DNA of 64,000 nt from JAUXFK01 sp034189035 (GCA_034189035.1 JAXHVA010000009.1:12501-76500), one strand, 5' to 3'. Positions 7,692 through 18,089 are shown, numbered from the stretch's first letter. The notes: a model not told the origin generated them from the letters alone. A program made the numbers and translations.

Positions 7692-9788
7692 ATGAAAGAA
7701 AAAAAACATACGGTTTTTCCCAACCGACTGATCGATGAGAAGAGCCCTTATCTCATACAACATGCTGAAAATCCAGTGAATTGGTATCCATGGACAGTTG
7801 AAGCGTTTCAAAAGGCAATGGATGAAAATAAACCCGTCTTTTTATCAATAGGATATGCCACCTGTCACTGGTGTCATGTAATGGCCCATGAATCATTCGA
7901 AGATGATGAAGTTGCCAGCATCTTGAACCGATTTTTTATCTCTATAAAAGTAGACCGTGAAGAAAGACCAGATATAGATCAAGTCTATATGTCTGTATGT
8001 CAGTCCCTTACAGGGCGAGGTGGCTGGCCTCTTTCCGTGTTCTTGACTCCTGAAGGCAAGCCATTCTTTGCAGGGACGTATTTCCCCAAAGAGACTCGTA
8101 TGGGGATGCGAGGTTTTATCGACATATTGAATCAAATTGCTTCATTATGGCAAAAAGACAGGGTGCGACTTATCAAAGCAGGAGAGGAGATTACCAATGC
8201 CATTCAACGAAATGATACCGAAGAAGAAGGACAAACGCTTCACATTGAAACCCTTCAAAAAAGCTACGAGCTACTCGCCAGGAGCTTCGATCCGAAATGG
8301 GGAGGCTTTGGGGGTGCACCCAAATTTCCAACACCACACCAGTTAACCTTCCTTTTCAGGTGGCATCAGAGGAATCCGCACTCCAGTGCCCTGAATATGG
8401 CAGAGAAGACCCTCAACACCATGTATCATGGCGGTATCTTTGACCAGATTGGTTTTGGTTTTCACCGTTACTCAGTCGATGAAAGATGGTTGGTACCTCA
8501 TTTCGAAAAGATGCTATATGATCAAGCTTTATTGGCTATGGCATATACAGAGGCATTTCAGATTACGAAAAAAGACATATACGCTAAAGTGACCCGAGAG
8601 ATCTTTGAGTATGTGCTTCGCGATATGAGGGACACTACTGGAGGATTTTATTCTGCAGAGGATGCAGACAGTGAGGGCAAGGAAGGGCTGTTTTATGTAT
8701 GGAAGCCGGACGAAATCAAGACACACTTAGGAAGAGATCAAGGCGAGCTCTTCTGCCGTTTCTATAACATCACAGATTCTGGCAATTTCGAAGAGGGATA
8801 CAGTATACCAAATGTCCGTATTCCGCTCGAAGTGTTCGCAAAAAAAGAGAGGATAGATCTAAAAGAACTCAAGGATACATTAGAGCTTGGAAGACAGAAG
8901 CTGTTTAGTATAAGGGATAAACGGATACATCCACAAAAAGATGACAAGATTCTCACATCATGGAATGGCTTAATGATTGCAGCATTTGCGAAGGGATTCA
9001 GGGTACTAAGGGAAGAAGGATATAGAGATGCCGCGATAAACGCAACTTCATTCATTTTAGACAAGCTGAAAACGGATAATCATCGACTTTTTCGACGTTA
9101 TCGAGATGGAGACATCGCTTATCCTGGTTACATAGACGATTATGCCTTTTTAATTTGGGGGCTCTTAGAGTTGTATGAATCGACATTTAATATTTCATAC
9201 CTCGAAGAGTCTATTGCCCTCAATGAGACGATGCTCGATTTATTCTGGGATAGCGCAGGAGGCTTTTTCTTCACAGGAAAGGAGAACGAGAGGCTGATTA
9301 TAAGGAACAAAGAGATCTATGATGGAGCCATGCCTTCTGGGAATTCAATAGCCGCTTTGAACCTCTTACGGCTCGCAAGGATTACAGGAAATACAGAGTT
9401 GGAAAGAAAGGCCGATGAATTGGTTCGTGCGTTTTCAAGGGAAATTTCACAATACCCTGTCGGATATTCTCAATTTTTACAGACCCTTGATTTTATTATT
9501 GGTCCGAGTAGAGAGATTGTTATTTCAGGAGACCCTCACCTGAAAACTACACAGAATATGATCTCAACTATCCATAACTCTTTCTTGCCCAATAAAGTAA
9601 TTCTGTTTCATCCTTCTTGTAATGATGACAAAAGACTTTCAAAAATATCGCCTTATGTCAAAGAACTCAGTAACAAAGATCAAGGGCCTACTGCATATAT
9701 ATGTGAACAATACGCATGTAAAACCCCTATTACTGATATCGATGATTTAATAAAGACACTGAATAGATACTTTCACAACAGACTGTAA
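7692..9788 (+). CDS. YyaL/SSP411-family thioredoxin-domain protein (DUF255)
   Basis: The 698-residue protein has an N-terminal thioredoxin-fold domain with NPVNWYPW and the active-site-like CHWCHVM (Cys58, Cys61). VDREERPDID and GGWPLSVFLTP follow, then a long (alpha/alpha)6-barrel resembling cellobiose epimerase/N-acylglucosamine epimerase folds. This is the YyaL/spermatogenesis-associated protein 20 family, near-universal but without an agreed function. The length is normal for the family. AAAGGAT precedes the ATG. It is convergent with the dehydrogenase gene that follows, whose stop codon is one base away. Confidence 0.92.
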   Translation: MKEKKHTVFPNRLIDEKSPYLIQHAENPVNWYPWTVEAFQKAMDENKPVFLSIGYATCHWCHVMAHESFEDDEVASILNRFFISIKVDREERPDIDQVYMSVCQSLTGRGGWPLSVFLTPEGKPFFAGTYFPKETRMGMRGFIDILNQIASLWQKDRVRLIKAGEEITNAIQRNDTEEEGQTLHIETLQKSYELLARSFDPKWGGFGGAPKFPTPHQLTFLFRWHQRNPHSSALNMAEKTLNTMYHGGIFDQIGFGFHRYSVDERWLVPHFEKMLYDQALLAMAYTEAFQITKKDIYAKVTREIFEYVLRDMRDTTGGFYSAEDADSEGKEGLFYVWKPDEIKTHLGRDQGELFCRFYNITDSGNFEEGYSIPNVRIPLEVFAKKERIDLKELKDTLELGRQKLFSIRDKRIHPQKDDKILTSWNGLMIAAFAKGFRVLREEGYRDAAINATSFILDKLKTDNHRLFRRYRDGDIAYPGYIDDYAFLIWGLLELYESTFNISYLEESIALNETMLDLFWDSAGGFFFTGKENERLIIRNKEIYDGAMPSGNSIAALNLLRLARITGNTELERKADELVRAFSREISQYPVGYSQFLQTLDFIIGPSREIVISGDPHLKTTQNMISTIHNSFLPNKVILFHPSCNDDKRLSKISPYVKELSNKDQGPTAYICEQYACKTPITDIDDLIKTLNRYFHNRL

Positions 9789-9789
9789 C

Positions 9790-10725
9790 TCAAGTACTAT
9801 CTGGTTTGGAAAACATATTTCCAAGCGACCTCTCAATACCCTCTCGTACGATCGCAGCGCATTTTTGAAAGGCAGCAACTTCGCCTTCTTCCAGGTCGGG
9901 TTCGAGCACCTGGTTAATCCCGTCTTTCCCTACAACGACCGGTAGCGAAAGACACACATCATGCACGTCCATAAAACCATCAACAAGAACAGACAGCGGT
10001 ATAGTACGACGAGTATCCCAAACCATGGCCTCAATGACCAGCGTTGCAGCCATGCTTATGGCAAAGTTTGTATGACCTTTCTGGTGGACTACATCGAATC
10101 CTGCGCGGCTGGCCTTACGAAAAATCTTATGCGTGGCCTTGCTCTCTAATATACAGCCCCCACCGGCCATAGCCTTACTGAAGAGCGGAAACTGAGTATC
10201 TCCGTGCTCGCCCAGTATGTACACCCTGAGATCGTCCGGATGAATTCCCATTTTTACCGAAAGCATGGTCCGGAACCGTGCACTGTCGATTAGGGTTCCT
10301 GTTCCGAACACCCGTTTTGGGCCAAATCCAGTGAGTTTGATAGCGTGGTATGTCATGACATCAACAGGATTTGTGATAACAAGCACCTTCGCATCAGGGC
10401 TTGCCTTTGCCAGTGGAGGAATCACTTCTCGAATCATCTTGAGATTATCATAACCAATATCGAATCGACTGGTGTATTTCTGATTCCATGGCACAGAAGA
10501 ACAGATGATGATGATATCAGAGCCTGCGGTTTCATCTACCCCGCCAGGTCGAATAACCGTCGGGTGACTGATGAAGGCCTCGGCATGCTGTAAATCCAAG
10601 GACTCACCTTCAGCTATTTTTCGTCTGCGATTCAATAAAACGAGTTCATCCGACAGCCCACGAAGGAGTAACGTGTAGGCAAGCGTCGAACCAACACGCC
10701 CCTGACCAACAATTGTTATCTTCAT
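9790..10725 (-). CDS. L-lactate/malate dehydrogenase family, LDH-type with possible NADP preference
   Basis: The 311-residue protein has the Rossmann motif GQGRVGS (7-13), the substrate loop NQKYTSRF, DSARFR (147-152) and the catalytic GEHGD (His174). At the position that separates lactate dehydrogenases (Gln) from malate dehydrogenases (Arg) it has Gln82, so LDH activity is favoured. The second beta strand ends LLNRRRK, where NAD-dependent members have Asp binding the adenine ribose. The Asn plus three Arg could favour NADP(H); this is inference. The ribosome-binding site is GGAGGGG. Its base composition looks somewhat richer in G+C than neighbouring genes, as does the next gene, so transfer is possible. 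Confidence 0.88.
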   Translation of the reverse strand: MKITIVGQGRVGSTLAYTLLLRGLSDELVLLNRRRKIAEGESLDLQHAEAFISHPTVIRPGGVDETAGSDIIIICSSVPWNQKYTSRFDIGYDNLKMIREVIPPLAKASPDAKVLVITNPVDVMTYHAIKLTGFGPKRVFGTGTLIDSARFRTMLSVKMGIHPDDLRVYILGEHGDTQFPLFSKAMAGGGCILESKATHKIFRKASRAGFDVVHQKGHTNFAISMAATLVIEAMVWDTRRTIPLSVLVDGFMDVHDVCLSLPVVVGKDGINQVLEPDLEEGEVAAFQKCAAIVREGIERSLGNMFSKPDST

Positions 10726-10795
10726 CTACAAAACCCCTCCATTTTATTCAGGGTTTCCATCATATGCAGCCATTAAGTATATTCTCCAATTCTTG

Positions 10796-11605
10796 TTACT
10801 CGCTCTTGTACAGATGTACGTCCTGTTGTGGGAATGGTATTGAGATGCCTTCAGCATCAAAACGCTTCTTAATGCTTTCCTGCGTAGCAAAGAAGACGTT
10901 CCAGTAATCCGCAGTCTTAACCCAAGGACGTACCGCGAAATTCACACTGCTGTCGGTTAATTCCAAAACACCAATCGTTGGGGCCGGATCTTTGAGGACT
11001 CTGTCATCACTTGAGAGGATATCTTCAAGGACGTTTCTGACCTTGTCCAGATCGTCACTGTAGCTGACTCCGGCAACGATATCCACACGCCGACACTCCT
11101 TTGCCGAATAATTAACGATTTTATCGCCCGTGACTATAGCGTTCGGGACAATGATTTTCTTGTTATCCGGTGATTTCAGCTCTGTAGTGAAGATTCCTAT
11201 TTCTTCGACTACTCCCGATACGCCGCCGCCCTCTATGAAATCTCCAACCTTGAACGGCTTAAAGATAAGCATCAATACTCCGGCAGCAAAGTTTGCAAGA
11301 GAGCCCTGTAATGCTAGACCAATGGCAAGGCCCGCAGCACCGAGAATCGCTATGAAAGAGGTCGTCTGTATGCCCAACTTGCTAATGGCAGCAATAATGA
11401 CAAACGCCATCATTAAAACGTAACAGAGACTTGACACAAAGCCAACGAGGGTCTCGTCAACCTTGTTTTTTTGCAGGATATTGCGAAGCAGCTTCCTGAG
11501 TCCTAATGCAATAAAACGACCCACAATAAGTATAAGGATCGCAGCAACAATCTTAAGACCGTAAAGTGTTCCGAATTCCTGAAGTTTAATAATAATGTCT
11601 TCCAT
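10796..11605 (-). CDS. Small-conductance mechanosensitive channel (MscS family)
   Basis: The 269-residue protein has three N-terminal membrane helices, the third being the glycine/alanine-rich pore helix (AILGAAGLAIGLALQGSLANFAAG). The cytoplasmic beta domain follows with FKVGDFIE...VEEIGIFTTEL, VPNAIVTGDKIVNYS and a C-terminal alpha/beta domain. Such channels open on hypo-osmotic shock. The ATG at 11605 is preceded by GAGGAGAAGG; a start five codons earlier would remove this site, so I reject it. It lies 70 bases upstream of the lactate dehydrogenase gene in the same direction. Confidence 0.93.
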   Translation of the reverse strand: MEDIIIKLQEFGTLYGLKIVAAILILIVGRFIALGLRKLLRNILQKNKVDETLVGFVSSLCYVLMMAFVIIAAISKLGIQTTSFIAILGAAGLAIGLALQGSLANFAAGVLMLIFKPFKVGDFIEGGGVSGVVEEIGIFTTELKSPDNKKIIVPNAIVTGDKIVNYSAKECRRVDIVAGVSYSDDLDKVRNVLEDILSSDDRVLKDPAPTIGVLELTDSSVNFAVRPWVKTADYWNVFFATQESIKKRFDAEGISIPFPQQDVHLYKSE

Positions 11606-12165
11606 TTTCCTTCTCCTCACTTTCTTTTATTGATTTTTCTCGTTTGTCCTTTGCACGACGTAACTTGTTCATTCAGCAGAATTAGTCTCCTTGCCAAGTT
11701 AAATTAATGGTTATCTTCCTCATATTGAAATAATGATGATATTCTTTCTTAAAAAAGATATGCTAGATTCAATCATATGATAACTGGTTGTATTTTTTCT
11801 AATGTCCACAATGGATTTTCTGACAGGCGATTTGAAGCTAAAGGTGTATATTAAAGATCCAATTATCCTGCGCATCAATTTGTTTTGGCCGATACACACA
11901 ACATGAATTCATCAAGGTCCAATCATAGGGCCATTGAGGATTTGTATTAATAAGATGGATTCTTGGCTGTTTTCAATGTTGTCACATGCTATTTCTTCGA
12001 TTATAAAAGGATAATCACTACTGTCCAATTAAAAATTTAAAAAAGTTTATAATTATCTATTTATACAGATGATATTAAGGAATTTGAATGTAATCGATTT
12101 GAAATTACCTGGTACAGTTGATAATCTTTTCACATGGAAAATATCAAAGCGAAAGGACATCACCA
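11606..12165. other. Intergenic region upstream of MscS and of the IS4-family relic
   Basis: This is AT-rich sequence with no convincing ORF, RNA or repeat. The left end of the IS4-family element should lie in its right half, but I could not find terminal inverted repeats that match the other side. Confidence 0.4.
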
Positions 12166-13320
12166 ATGAACCAGAGCAAAACGATTTTCTCTCAAATTAT
12201 GGATTTTTTATCCAAACACAAATTTCGTCAATGCGTTGACCGATATAACGGAAATTACCGTGTTCGCTCTTTTACATGTTTTGATCAGTTTCTATGCTTG
12301 GCATTTGCTCAACTCACGTATAGAGAAAGTTTACGTGATATTGAATGCTGCCTCCGGGCTATGCATGAAAAATTATACCACATAGGTATTAGGGGGAGGA
12401 TCTCCCGAAGTACGCTTGCCTATGCTAATGAAAATAGAGACTGGCGCATTTATTGTGATTTTGCACAAATACTGATTCACGAAGCACGACAGCTTTATAC
12501 AGATGAAGACTTCGAGACAGTATATGCCCTTGACTCGTCCACCATAAACCTGTGTCTTTCTATTTTCCCATGGGCTCGTTTTAGAAAAAAAAAAGTGCCA
12601 TAAAGCTACCTACGCTGCTCGATTTACGTGGTAATATTCCATCTTTTGTTGCTATAATTGATGGTAAAGTTCATGATATTAATATCCTTGATGTACTCAT
12701 GCCGGAACCTGGCGCCATTTACATCATGAATAAAGGATACCTTGATTTTGAGCGCTTATTCATGCTTCACCAGTGCTCTGCATTCTTCGTTACTCGTGCT
12801 AAAATTAATACGGCCTTAAAACGACTGTATTCAAAACCGGTTGATAAATCTGCCGGGGTTAGATGCGATCAAATTGCAGCGCTAACCGGATTCTATGCCA
12901 AAAAAGATTATCCGGAAAAACTACACCGTGTAAAATTTGTCGACCCAGAAAATGGAAAACGACTGATGTTTTTAACAAACCGGTTCTCTTTTCCTGCTGA
13001 GACGATAGCCACACTTTTATAAATGCTGCTGGCAAGTTGAACTCTTTTTCAAATGGATCAAACAGCATCTTCGTATAAAAGCATTTTATGGAACATCCGA
13101 AAATGCGGTAAAGACTCAAATTTGAATCGCGATATCTGTATATGTTCTTGTAACTATTATAAAGGAAAAGCTGAAAATAGACCCGAGCCTGTACACAATT
13201 TTACAGATTTTCAGCATTACTCTTTTTGAAAAAATGCCCATTTTACAAGCACTCACAGGCGATACTTGCAAAAACAAAATTACTAGTGCTCATATCCAAT
13301 TGAATTTATTCGAATCTTAA
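12166..13320 (+). pseudogene. IS4-family transposase (DUF4372 N-terminal type), two frameshifts
   Basis: The protein begins MNQSKTIFSQIMDFLSKHKF and runs through FTCFDQFLCLAFAQLTYRESLRDIE. It reaches the first catalytic Asp in VYALDSSTINL, a second acidic block near VMPEPGAIYIMNKGYLDF, and the YREK-like C-terminal segment WQVELFFKWIKQHLRIKAF. The frame changes at a run of ten A (12585-12594) and again at a four-T run (13015-13018). Correcting both by one base restores a continuous transposase ending at 13320. Both breaks are in homopolymers, so sequencing error or recent inactivation are both possible. Ends of the element were not identified. Confidence 0.88.
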
Positions 13321-13752
13321 TTGAACTCTAATGATGGATATAATATATGTTTAATGTTAGTTTCGTGTGTATCAATACGTATTATCTATGCATAAATGTC
13401 AATTCTTTTAAAAGATACGGGCATATTAATTGTTTATTTTTCCAAACATTCATAAACAGCGGGGTAGTTGTCTGATCTTCTGATGCATATAATCCCCAGG
13501 AGAGGCTTTTCATGTGACTCCCAAGAGAACACTTTCATGAATAGTGCTGATAAGTCAAGGGAATACAGCAGTATAAGAAAAGGCGGTTAAGAAACATAAC
13601 CTCAACCGCCTTGGTCTTCATTGACTTAGGAAGTTATTGAATTATAAACGGTCGTTTTACAGGTTTCCTAAAGTACTTTCCACGTAAAAACTCCCTATTT
13701 CTTCCCTTTAACAAGTGAATTCAACTTTAAAGTACACCATATATACGTAAGT
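13321..13752. other. Intergenic region with a possible gene remnant
   Basis: It contains the terminator of the DctP gene at 13580-13612. On the minus strand, 13434-13538 reads as a 34-codon peptide (MKVFSWESHEKPLLGIICIRR...) of natural-looking composition but with no ribosome-binding site or known family. It may be a remnant. Nothing else is recognised. Confidence 0.35.
13580..13612 (-). terminator. Rho-independent terminator of the dctP-like gene
   Basis: On the minus strand AAGGCGGTT pairs with AACCGCCTT around a 15-base loop and is followed by TTCTT. It lies about 140 bases beyond the stop codon at 13753. Confidence 0.75.
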
Positions 13753-14805
13753 TTAAATCTTGTCATCCTTTGCCCTAAAATCCCTTAAATTGGTTAATAC
13801 CTCATTCAGAAGTTTACGTGGATACTCCTTGCCTGCCATCTTATCATAAAGGGGCCTCGTCCTCCCCCTTAAAGTTTCTAGCTCCTTTGCGGTCAACTTT
13901 ACCTCCTTCAACCCATATTTTAACATCGCTTTGAGACATTTTTTGTTACTATCGTGTGAAAAAATATTGAACTCCAATTCTAATCTTGAGAATTCGTCAG
14001 TGAGAGTCTTCTGGTGATGGGGAGGCAGTTCATTCCATTTTCTCATTGATATCATAATCAAACCCGGGGAATATCGTATTAGAATTGGATTAACATATTT
14101 TGATACTGTATAGAGCTGTGTGCCCACCCATAATATAGCTGGAGCGATTACCGAATCACCTATGCCAGATCTCATGTAAGAAGGTAATTCGGGCAGATTT
14201 ACCGGAATTGGAGATCCTCCAAGAGACCTAATAACCTCGGCTTCCAATGAACCAAACCACGTTAAAAACTTGCTCTTCTTAAAGTCCTCAGCCCTTCTTA
14301 ACTCATATTTTTTTGAATAGAACTGATCAAAATCTTGATCAAGCCAAACGGTTAATTTATACCCATTATTTGCAGCAATTTTATCAAAAATACTCCTCGT
14401 TTTTTCTTTAATATAATTCACTTCATCATAATCATTAAAGAGAAAGGGAAGTGTCACTACAGATGATTCAGGACAAACCATAAGAGATCCTTGCCCTGAG
14501 AATCCTCCAGCATCGAGTTGACCAATAGTCATCTTTGTTATATAATCCTCATCATCTCCCATTATACCACCCCAATACGGGTCAATATAGACTTCATAAT
14601 TAGTCTTTTTATAAATGTCCGCTATGAGTTTATCACCTATGACTGACCAACCAACTCCCTTTGGGGCGATTGATGCTAATTTAATAATATGTTTTGCCTT
14701 CTTCTTATCCGTTCTATTTGCTTCTGCCCTTGCCTCAAATAGCATAGGTGCTATAAAGAGACCTACTATGATAAAAGAAGTAACAAAAAGCATTCTACCC
14801 TTCAT
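13753..14805 (-). CDS. TRAP transporter solute-binding protein, DctP family
   Basis: The 350-residue protein has a signal peptide (MKGRMLFVTSFIIVGLFIAP... cleaved near AEA, about residue 28). A mature DctP fold follows: IIKLASIAPKGVGWSV at the N-terminus, GQLDAGGFSGQGSL, and the C-terminal helix rich in Lys and Glu. DctP proteins bind organic acids in the periplasm for TRAP transporters. The membrane subunits DctQ and DctM are not nearby, so this is an orphan. The ribosome-binding site is AAAGGAGG. A copy of the dispersed inverted repeat lies immediately upstream (14820-14972) and must contain or displace its promoter. Confidence 0.88.
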   Translation of the reverse strand: MKGRMLFVTSFIIVGLFIAPMLFEARAEANRTDKKKAKHIIKLASIAPKGVGWSVIGDKLIADIYKKTNYEVYIDPYWGGIMGDDEDYITKMTIGQLDAGGFSGQGSLMVCPESSVVTLPFLFNDYDEVNYIKEKTRSIFDKIAANNGYKLTVWLDQDFDQFYSKKYELRRAEDFKKSKFLTWFGSLEAEVIRSLGGSPIPVNLPELPSYMRSGIGDSVIAPAILWVGTQLYTVSKYVNPILIRYSPGLIMISMRKWNELPPHHQKTLTDEFSRLELEFNIFSHDSNKKCLKAMLKYGLKEVKLTAKELETLRGRTRPLYDKMAGKEYPRKLLNEVLTNLRDFRAKDDKI

Positions 14806-14819
14806 ATCTATGCCTCCTT

Positions 14820-14972
14820 TATATATTGTCCGTCCATAAGTAGCCCTTTACCAATCACTGTGTTAGACTCTGATTCTAATCATTAGAATATGACAATAAG
14901 TTCAAGCTGTTACAATCTTTGCCTTCATTGAACATTGAATAAAATCGCTCATTTCTGTACGGACGCTAAATA
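14820..14972 (+). repeat. Dispersed inverted-repeat element, near-complete copy
   Basis: It starts TATATATTGTCCGTCCATAA and ends GCTCATTTCTGTACGGACGCTA. Internal blocks AATCTTTGCCTTCATTGAAC and AAAATCGCTCATTTC match the right half of the copies at 26143 and 59513. It stops 14 bases before the dctP-like start codon, just upstream of its ribosome-binding site. Confidence 0.75.
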
Positions 14973-15039
14973 ATAAATATATTTTTTCTTTAGCCTCGCA
15001 TATATGGAGTAATGTTACGCTTAAGTTATTAAGCAAAGG

Positions 15040-15890
15040 GAACTAACAAAAGTCTATGAATTTAATCGAACTTCTAGGAAAAGTTACCTCTGTAAAGCCT
15101 GTCAACTATATCTTTTCGTCTGTATTGGTTTGACAGTTATCAGCGTCTACAGTGTATTTATATCAAGGCATTTTTCCATAGTAAAAATCATCCGTATCAG
15201 GGCAAGCGTTCTAAGTATCAAGTCTCTTTAACTGCTGCGACAATAGATCATAAGAACAGAGCTCCCTTAAAGAAGTGGTTTTGGACAATTTTTTTGATAA
15301 GCCGCAAGGAAAGTGACATTTCTATGCTTTATTTAAGACGGGTGCTGGAGATCAAAAGCTATAAGAAGTTTTGGACGATGTAATACAAGATGAGAAAGCT
15401 ATATCTGAACAGGATGTATATTCCATATTTGCTGCTCTGATAGAGAAATACGATTACATTGGCTCGCTAAATCCTGAAAGACAAAGCTGGGGGGCCTCGG
15501 GTAAAGCGAAGGTTGTTGTGGCTATGGAAACGCATGGATATAGGCCAGGCCTTGCCAATATACGACAGATCGAAACATTCAGTGGAGATTTTATTTGACA
15601 AGTACCCAAAGATTGCCTTGAAAAAGATGTTGAGAGGATTACAGATTGTTGGGCAGCTTACGGTGTTCTGAATTCTGGTCCAGGTAAAAATCAGTCTGTA
15701 TTTTTCCATTCGTGAAAGAATGGAGCTAGGATCTTCCCTTTGGTTCACACATTGATAGTAAATATCAAAGGGAATATTCGTAGCGTTTACCATGGGGCAC
15801 GTCCTAAACACCTTGGTTATTAAATATATCAAAAATTGTTATCGGTTCAATCAGCAGTTCTGAGAATCTCAAATGCTTGACAGAATTTTA
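15040..15890 (+). pseudogene. IS1595-family transposase, heavily decayed
   Basis: Plus-strand fragments in different frames line up with an IS1595-type transposase. KYQVSLTAATIDHKNRAPLK and KWFWTIFLISRKES give the region after the zinc ribbon, then RKAISEQDVYSIFAALIE and WGASGKAKVVVAMETHGYRPG give the catalytic core. The C-terminal VHTLIVNIKGNIRSVYHGAR and PKHLGY close it. At least four stops or frame changes interrupt it. No terminal repeats were found. It cannot be functional. Confidence 0.75.
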
Positions 15891-16618
15891 ATGGTTTGTC
15901 TTAGATACTTTTCCCTTTAGATTCTTGGGAATTAAGGCTTAATTACTATAAGGTTATAGTATAGAAAACTGTAATTTAGTGTCAGTATTAAAAATACTGT
16001 GTGCTGTATGATGATGTGGTAGATGAAATTCATTAGTCGTTGATGACTCGGAAGGACTAGCTAATAAGCCGTTCTTTGCGGATTTATTGTCTCAACAGGT
16101 TGAAATTGGCGGGATTAAGATAAGAGTATTCAGATTGATTTAGCCCCAGTCTAGTCTGAATTCCCACGAAGAAACTTATTGTTAACGCTTTTCTCTTCAC
16201 TGCTTCACCGAACGATGTGGTTAAATTGTAAACAGAGATACAGCTACATCTCAAAAACGGCCAATAGAAAGAACCCTCGGTCCTTTGAGATAGAGCTTTA
16301 TTCCTTGCCGTTTTACATCAGGGCTTTTCCTATTATTTTGAACGAGTTGCTTGAAATTACAGAGTTTAAAACGATAACAATGCTTTCATTCTACAATGTC
16401 ATCTATAACATATTTAATATATTAAGTCTTAATGCTACCACAACTATATACAGTTTGCAATAATATTTCAAAACAGAGAGAAGAATGAAGGTACGGCCCT
16501 GCTCCCTGAAAAGTCTCATGCAGGTTGGGACGTAATTCAATGATTGATGAGTTCGAAGAGGAAAATATTGTATAAGGATCCAAGTGATTAAATACATTTA
16601 AAATCTGATGCCTTATTT
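15891..16618. other. Intergenic region, no recognised gene
   Basis: Both strands were read without finding a family match. A plus-strand frame at 16179-16463 is AT-rich and has no ribosome-binding site, so I treat it as spurious. The stretch may include decayed remains of the neighbouring insertion sequence. Confidence 0.4.
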
Positions 16619-17542
16619 TTACGGGAAGACCATCTTTCCGCTTAAACTTATATCATAACCTTTAAATGATTCAGCGATTTCATGAAAGGCCTTTTCGTGA
16701 AGGATACCGAGAAAAAGCTGGACACCGTGATCGAAGAATCTCTCCTTCGTTATCAAGAGATCATAACATTCCCACCTTAATGAGATAAACTCCAGGCCAA
16801 GGATGTAAGCAACTGCACCGATTCCTGGACCTGCATCCGAACGCCCGGATAGGATTTCAAGGCCAACATCTAAATGCTGTTGAACTTCTGTATAGTAGCC
16901 TTCTATCTGGTCACCGCTAATTCCGGCTTTCTTTAATTCTATATCCAGAAAAAGACGAGCACCTGTCCCGAGCGGACGGTTTACTATTCTAATGTTAGGA
17001 TGGGCTAAATCGGCGACACCGATAATATTTTTAGGATTTCCCTTTCTTATAAGTATGCCCATCTCCCTTTTGCAGAAATTAATCACAGCAGGCATCTTCT
17101 CTAGTTCTTGTGTAGCAAATTCAAAATTATATTCGTTCTCATTCTCCTGAAGCAGATGGCTCGTCGCTATATGGCAAAGATTTTGTCTTAATGCTCTTAA
17201 CCCCCCCATACCACCTAGATTGCCAAATACAGCAACTTGATCGTTATAGTTGCTGTTGAAAAGGGAAATAGTTTTGTCAAGGAGAAGGTCATTGCTTCCA
17301 GTTAATATAAGTAGCCCGTGATAAGGAGGGAGGAGAGTCGATGGTTTCGGATAATTGATTGTATTGGTTTCTATCCATTGCTCTACCAAATGACGGGGGA
17401 AAAGCCACTTTCCCGTTATTTTTGTCGCTGGCAACCCTTTTTCTGAGACAAGGGAATATACCATTTTCTCGTTTACATCGAGAAACTGAGCGACTTCTTT
17501 TGTGGAAAAGAGTTTTTTCATATGAGAGAAATTTTCGGTCAT
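16619..17542 (-). CDS. HTH (excisionase-type) plus periplasmic-binding-protein-like regulator
   Basis: The 307-residue protein has an N-terminal winged HTH of the MerR/excisionase type (LFSTKEVAQFLDVNEKMVYSLV... about residues 11-60). A PBP-like ligand domain follows, with LILTGSNDLLLD, INFCKREMGILIRKGNPKNI, RPLGTGARLFLD and SDAGPGIGAVA. This architecture is a known one-component regulator related to molybdate/tungstate-type binding proteins. The ligand cannot be deduced. The start could be 17542 or the ATG at 17521; neither has a clear ribosome-binding site. It faces no obvious target; the large di-haem gene upstream is the nearest candidate. Confidence 0.82.
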   Translation of the reverse strand: MTENFSHMKKLFSTKEVAQFLDVNEKMVYSLVSEKGLPATKITGKWLFPRHLVEQWIETNTINYPKPSTLLPPYHGLLILTGSNDLLLDKTISLFNSNYNDQVAVFGNLGGMGGLRALRQNLCHIATSHLLQENENEYNFEFATQELEKMPAVINFCKREMGILIRKGNPKNIIGVADLAHPNIRIVNRPLGTGARLFLDIELKKAGISGDQIEGYYTEVQQHLDVGLEILSGRSDAGPGIGAVAYILGLEFISLRWECYDLLITKERFFDHGVQLFLGILHEKAFHEIAESFKGYDISLSGKMVFP

Positions 17543-18089
17543 AGAGAAGCTCTGCTTTATGACTTAAACACCCCTGGGTTTTTGGATATCCCTATAAGAT
17601 GCTTGTCTTATAATTTTCATTAAACTATTTGTCAATATTATTCTTTTCACTACTGGAAGATATATTTTCACTTTTAAATAGAAAAACAAAAATAATTTCC
17701 TATTTAACTATATTATTGTCTTTACCGAGAGTGCCGACTAAGAGATCGAAGGCAAGTTTGAAAAGAGCAAGATTCCTTATCTATCCTTACGTGTAAATAC
17801 TCAGGTATTTAGGGGGGTAAAGGTTGAAGTAAATCAACCATCTCGCAAAGCTCGAATCAGACCATTTACAACCTTCTCGTCATTTAGATAAAACGTCCTA
17901 AGTTTTGTTTGATCATACGATTTGTCCCTAAAAGAATTTCACCTTCAGTCTATCCATCTGAGTAGTTACCCTTGGGTTAACTAAAAGTCAATCGATGGAG
18001 CGTATTGAACCCAAAATTATAAACAGTTTTTCATTTCTTAATGTAACCACGATATAGAAAAGGCGGAAAATTCACTCCGCCCTTCTATT
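17543..18089. other. Intergenic region between two minus-strand genes
   Basis: It holds the terminator of the di-haem gene at its right end. One minus-strand stretch near 17850-17940 reads LRTFYLNDEKVVNGLIRALRDG, which may be a gene remnant without start or end. Nothing else is recognised. Confidence 0.35.
18062..18081 (-). terminator. Rho-independent terminator of the di-haem surface protein gene
   Basis: On the minus strand GGCGGA pairs with TCCGCC around an 8-base loop and is followed by TTTTC. It lies directly after the stop codon at 18090. Confidence 0.75.

Noticed and set aside
7893..9064. Several opposite-strand ORFs within the YyaL-like gene
   Set aside because: They are shadows of a well-supported coding gene with no independent ribosome-binding sites or family similarity.
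12585..12594. Programmed frameshift in the IS4-family transposase
   Set aside because: IS4-family transposases are normally one ORF, and a second break at a T run suggests indels rather than recoding.
16179..16463. 94-codon plus-strand ORF in the region after the IS1595 relic
   Set aside because: No ribosome-binding site and no family resemblance; the composition is that of random AT-rich sequence.
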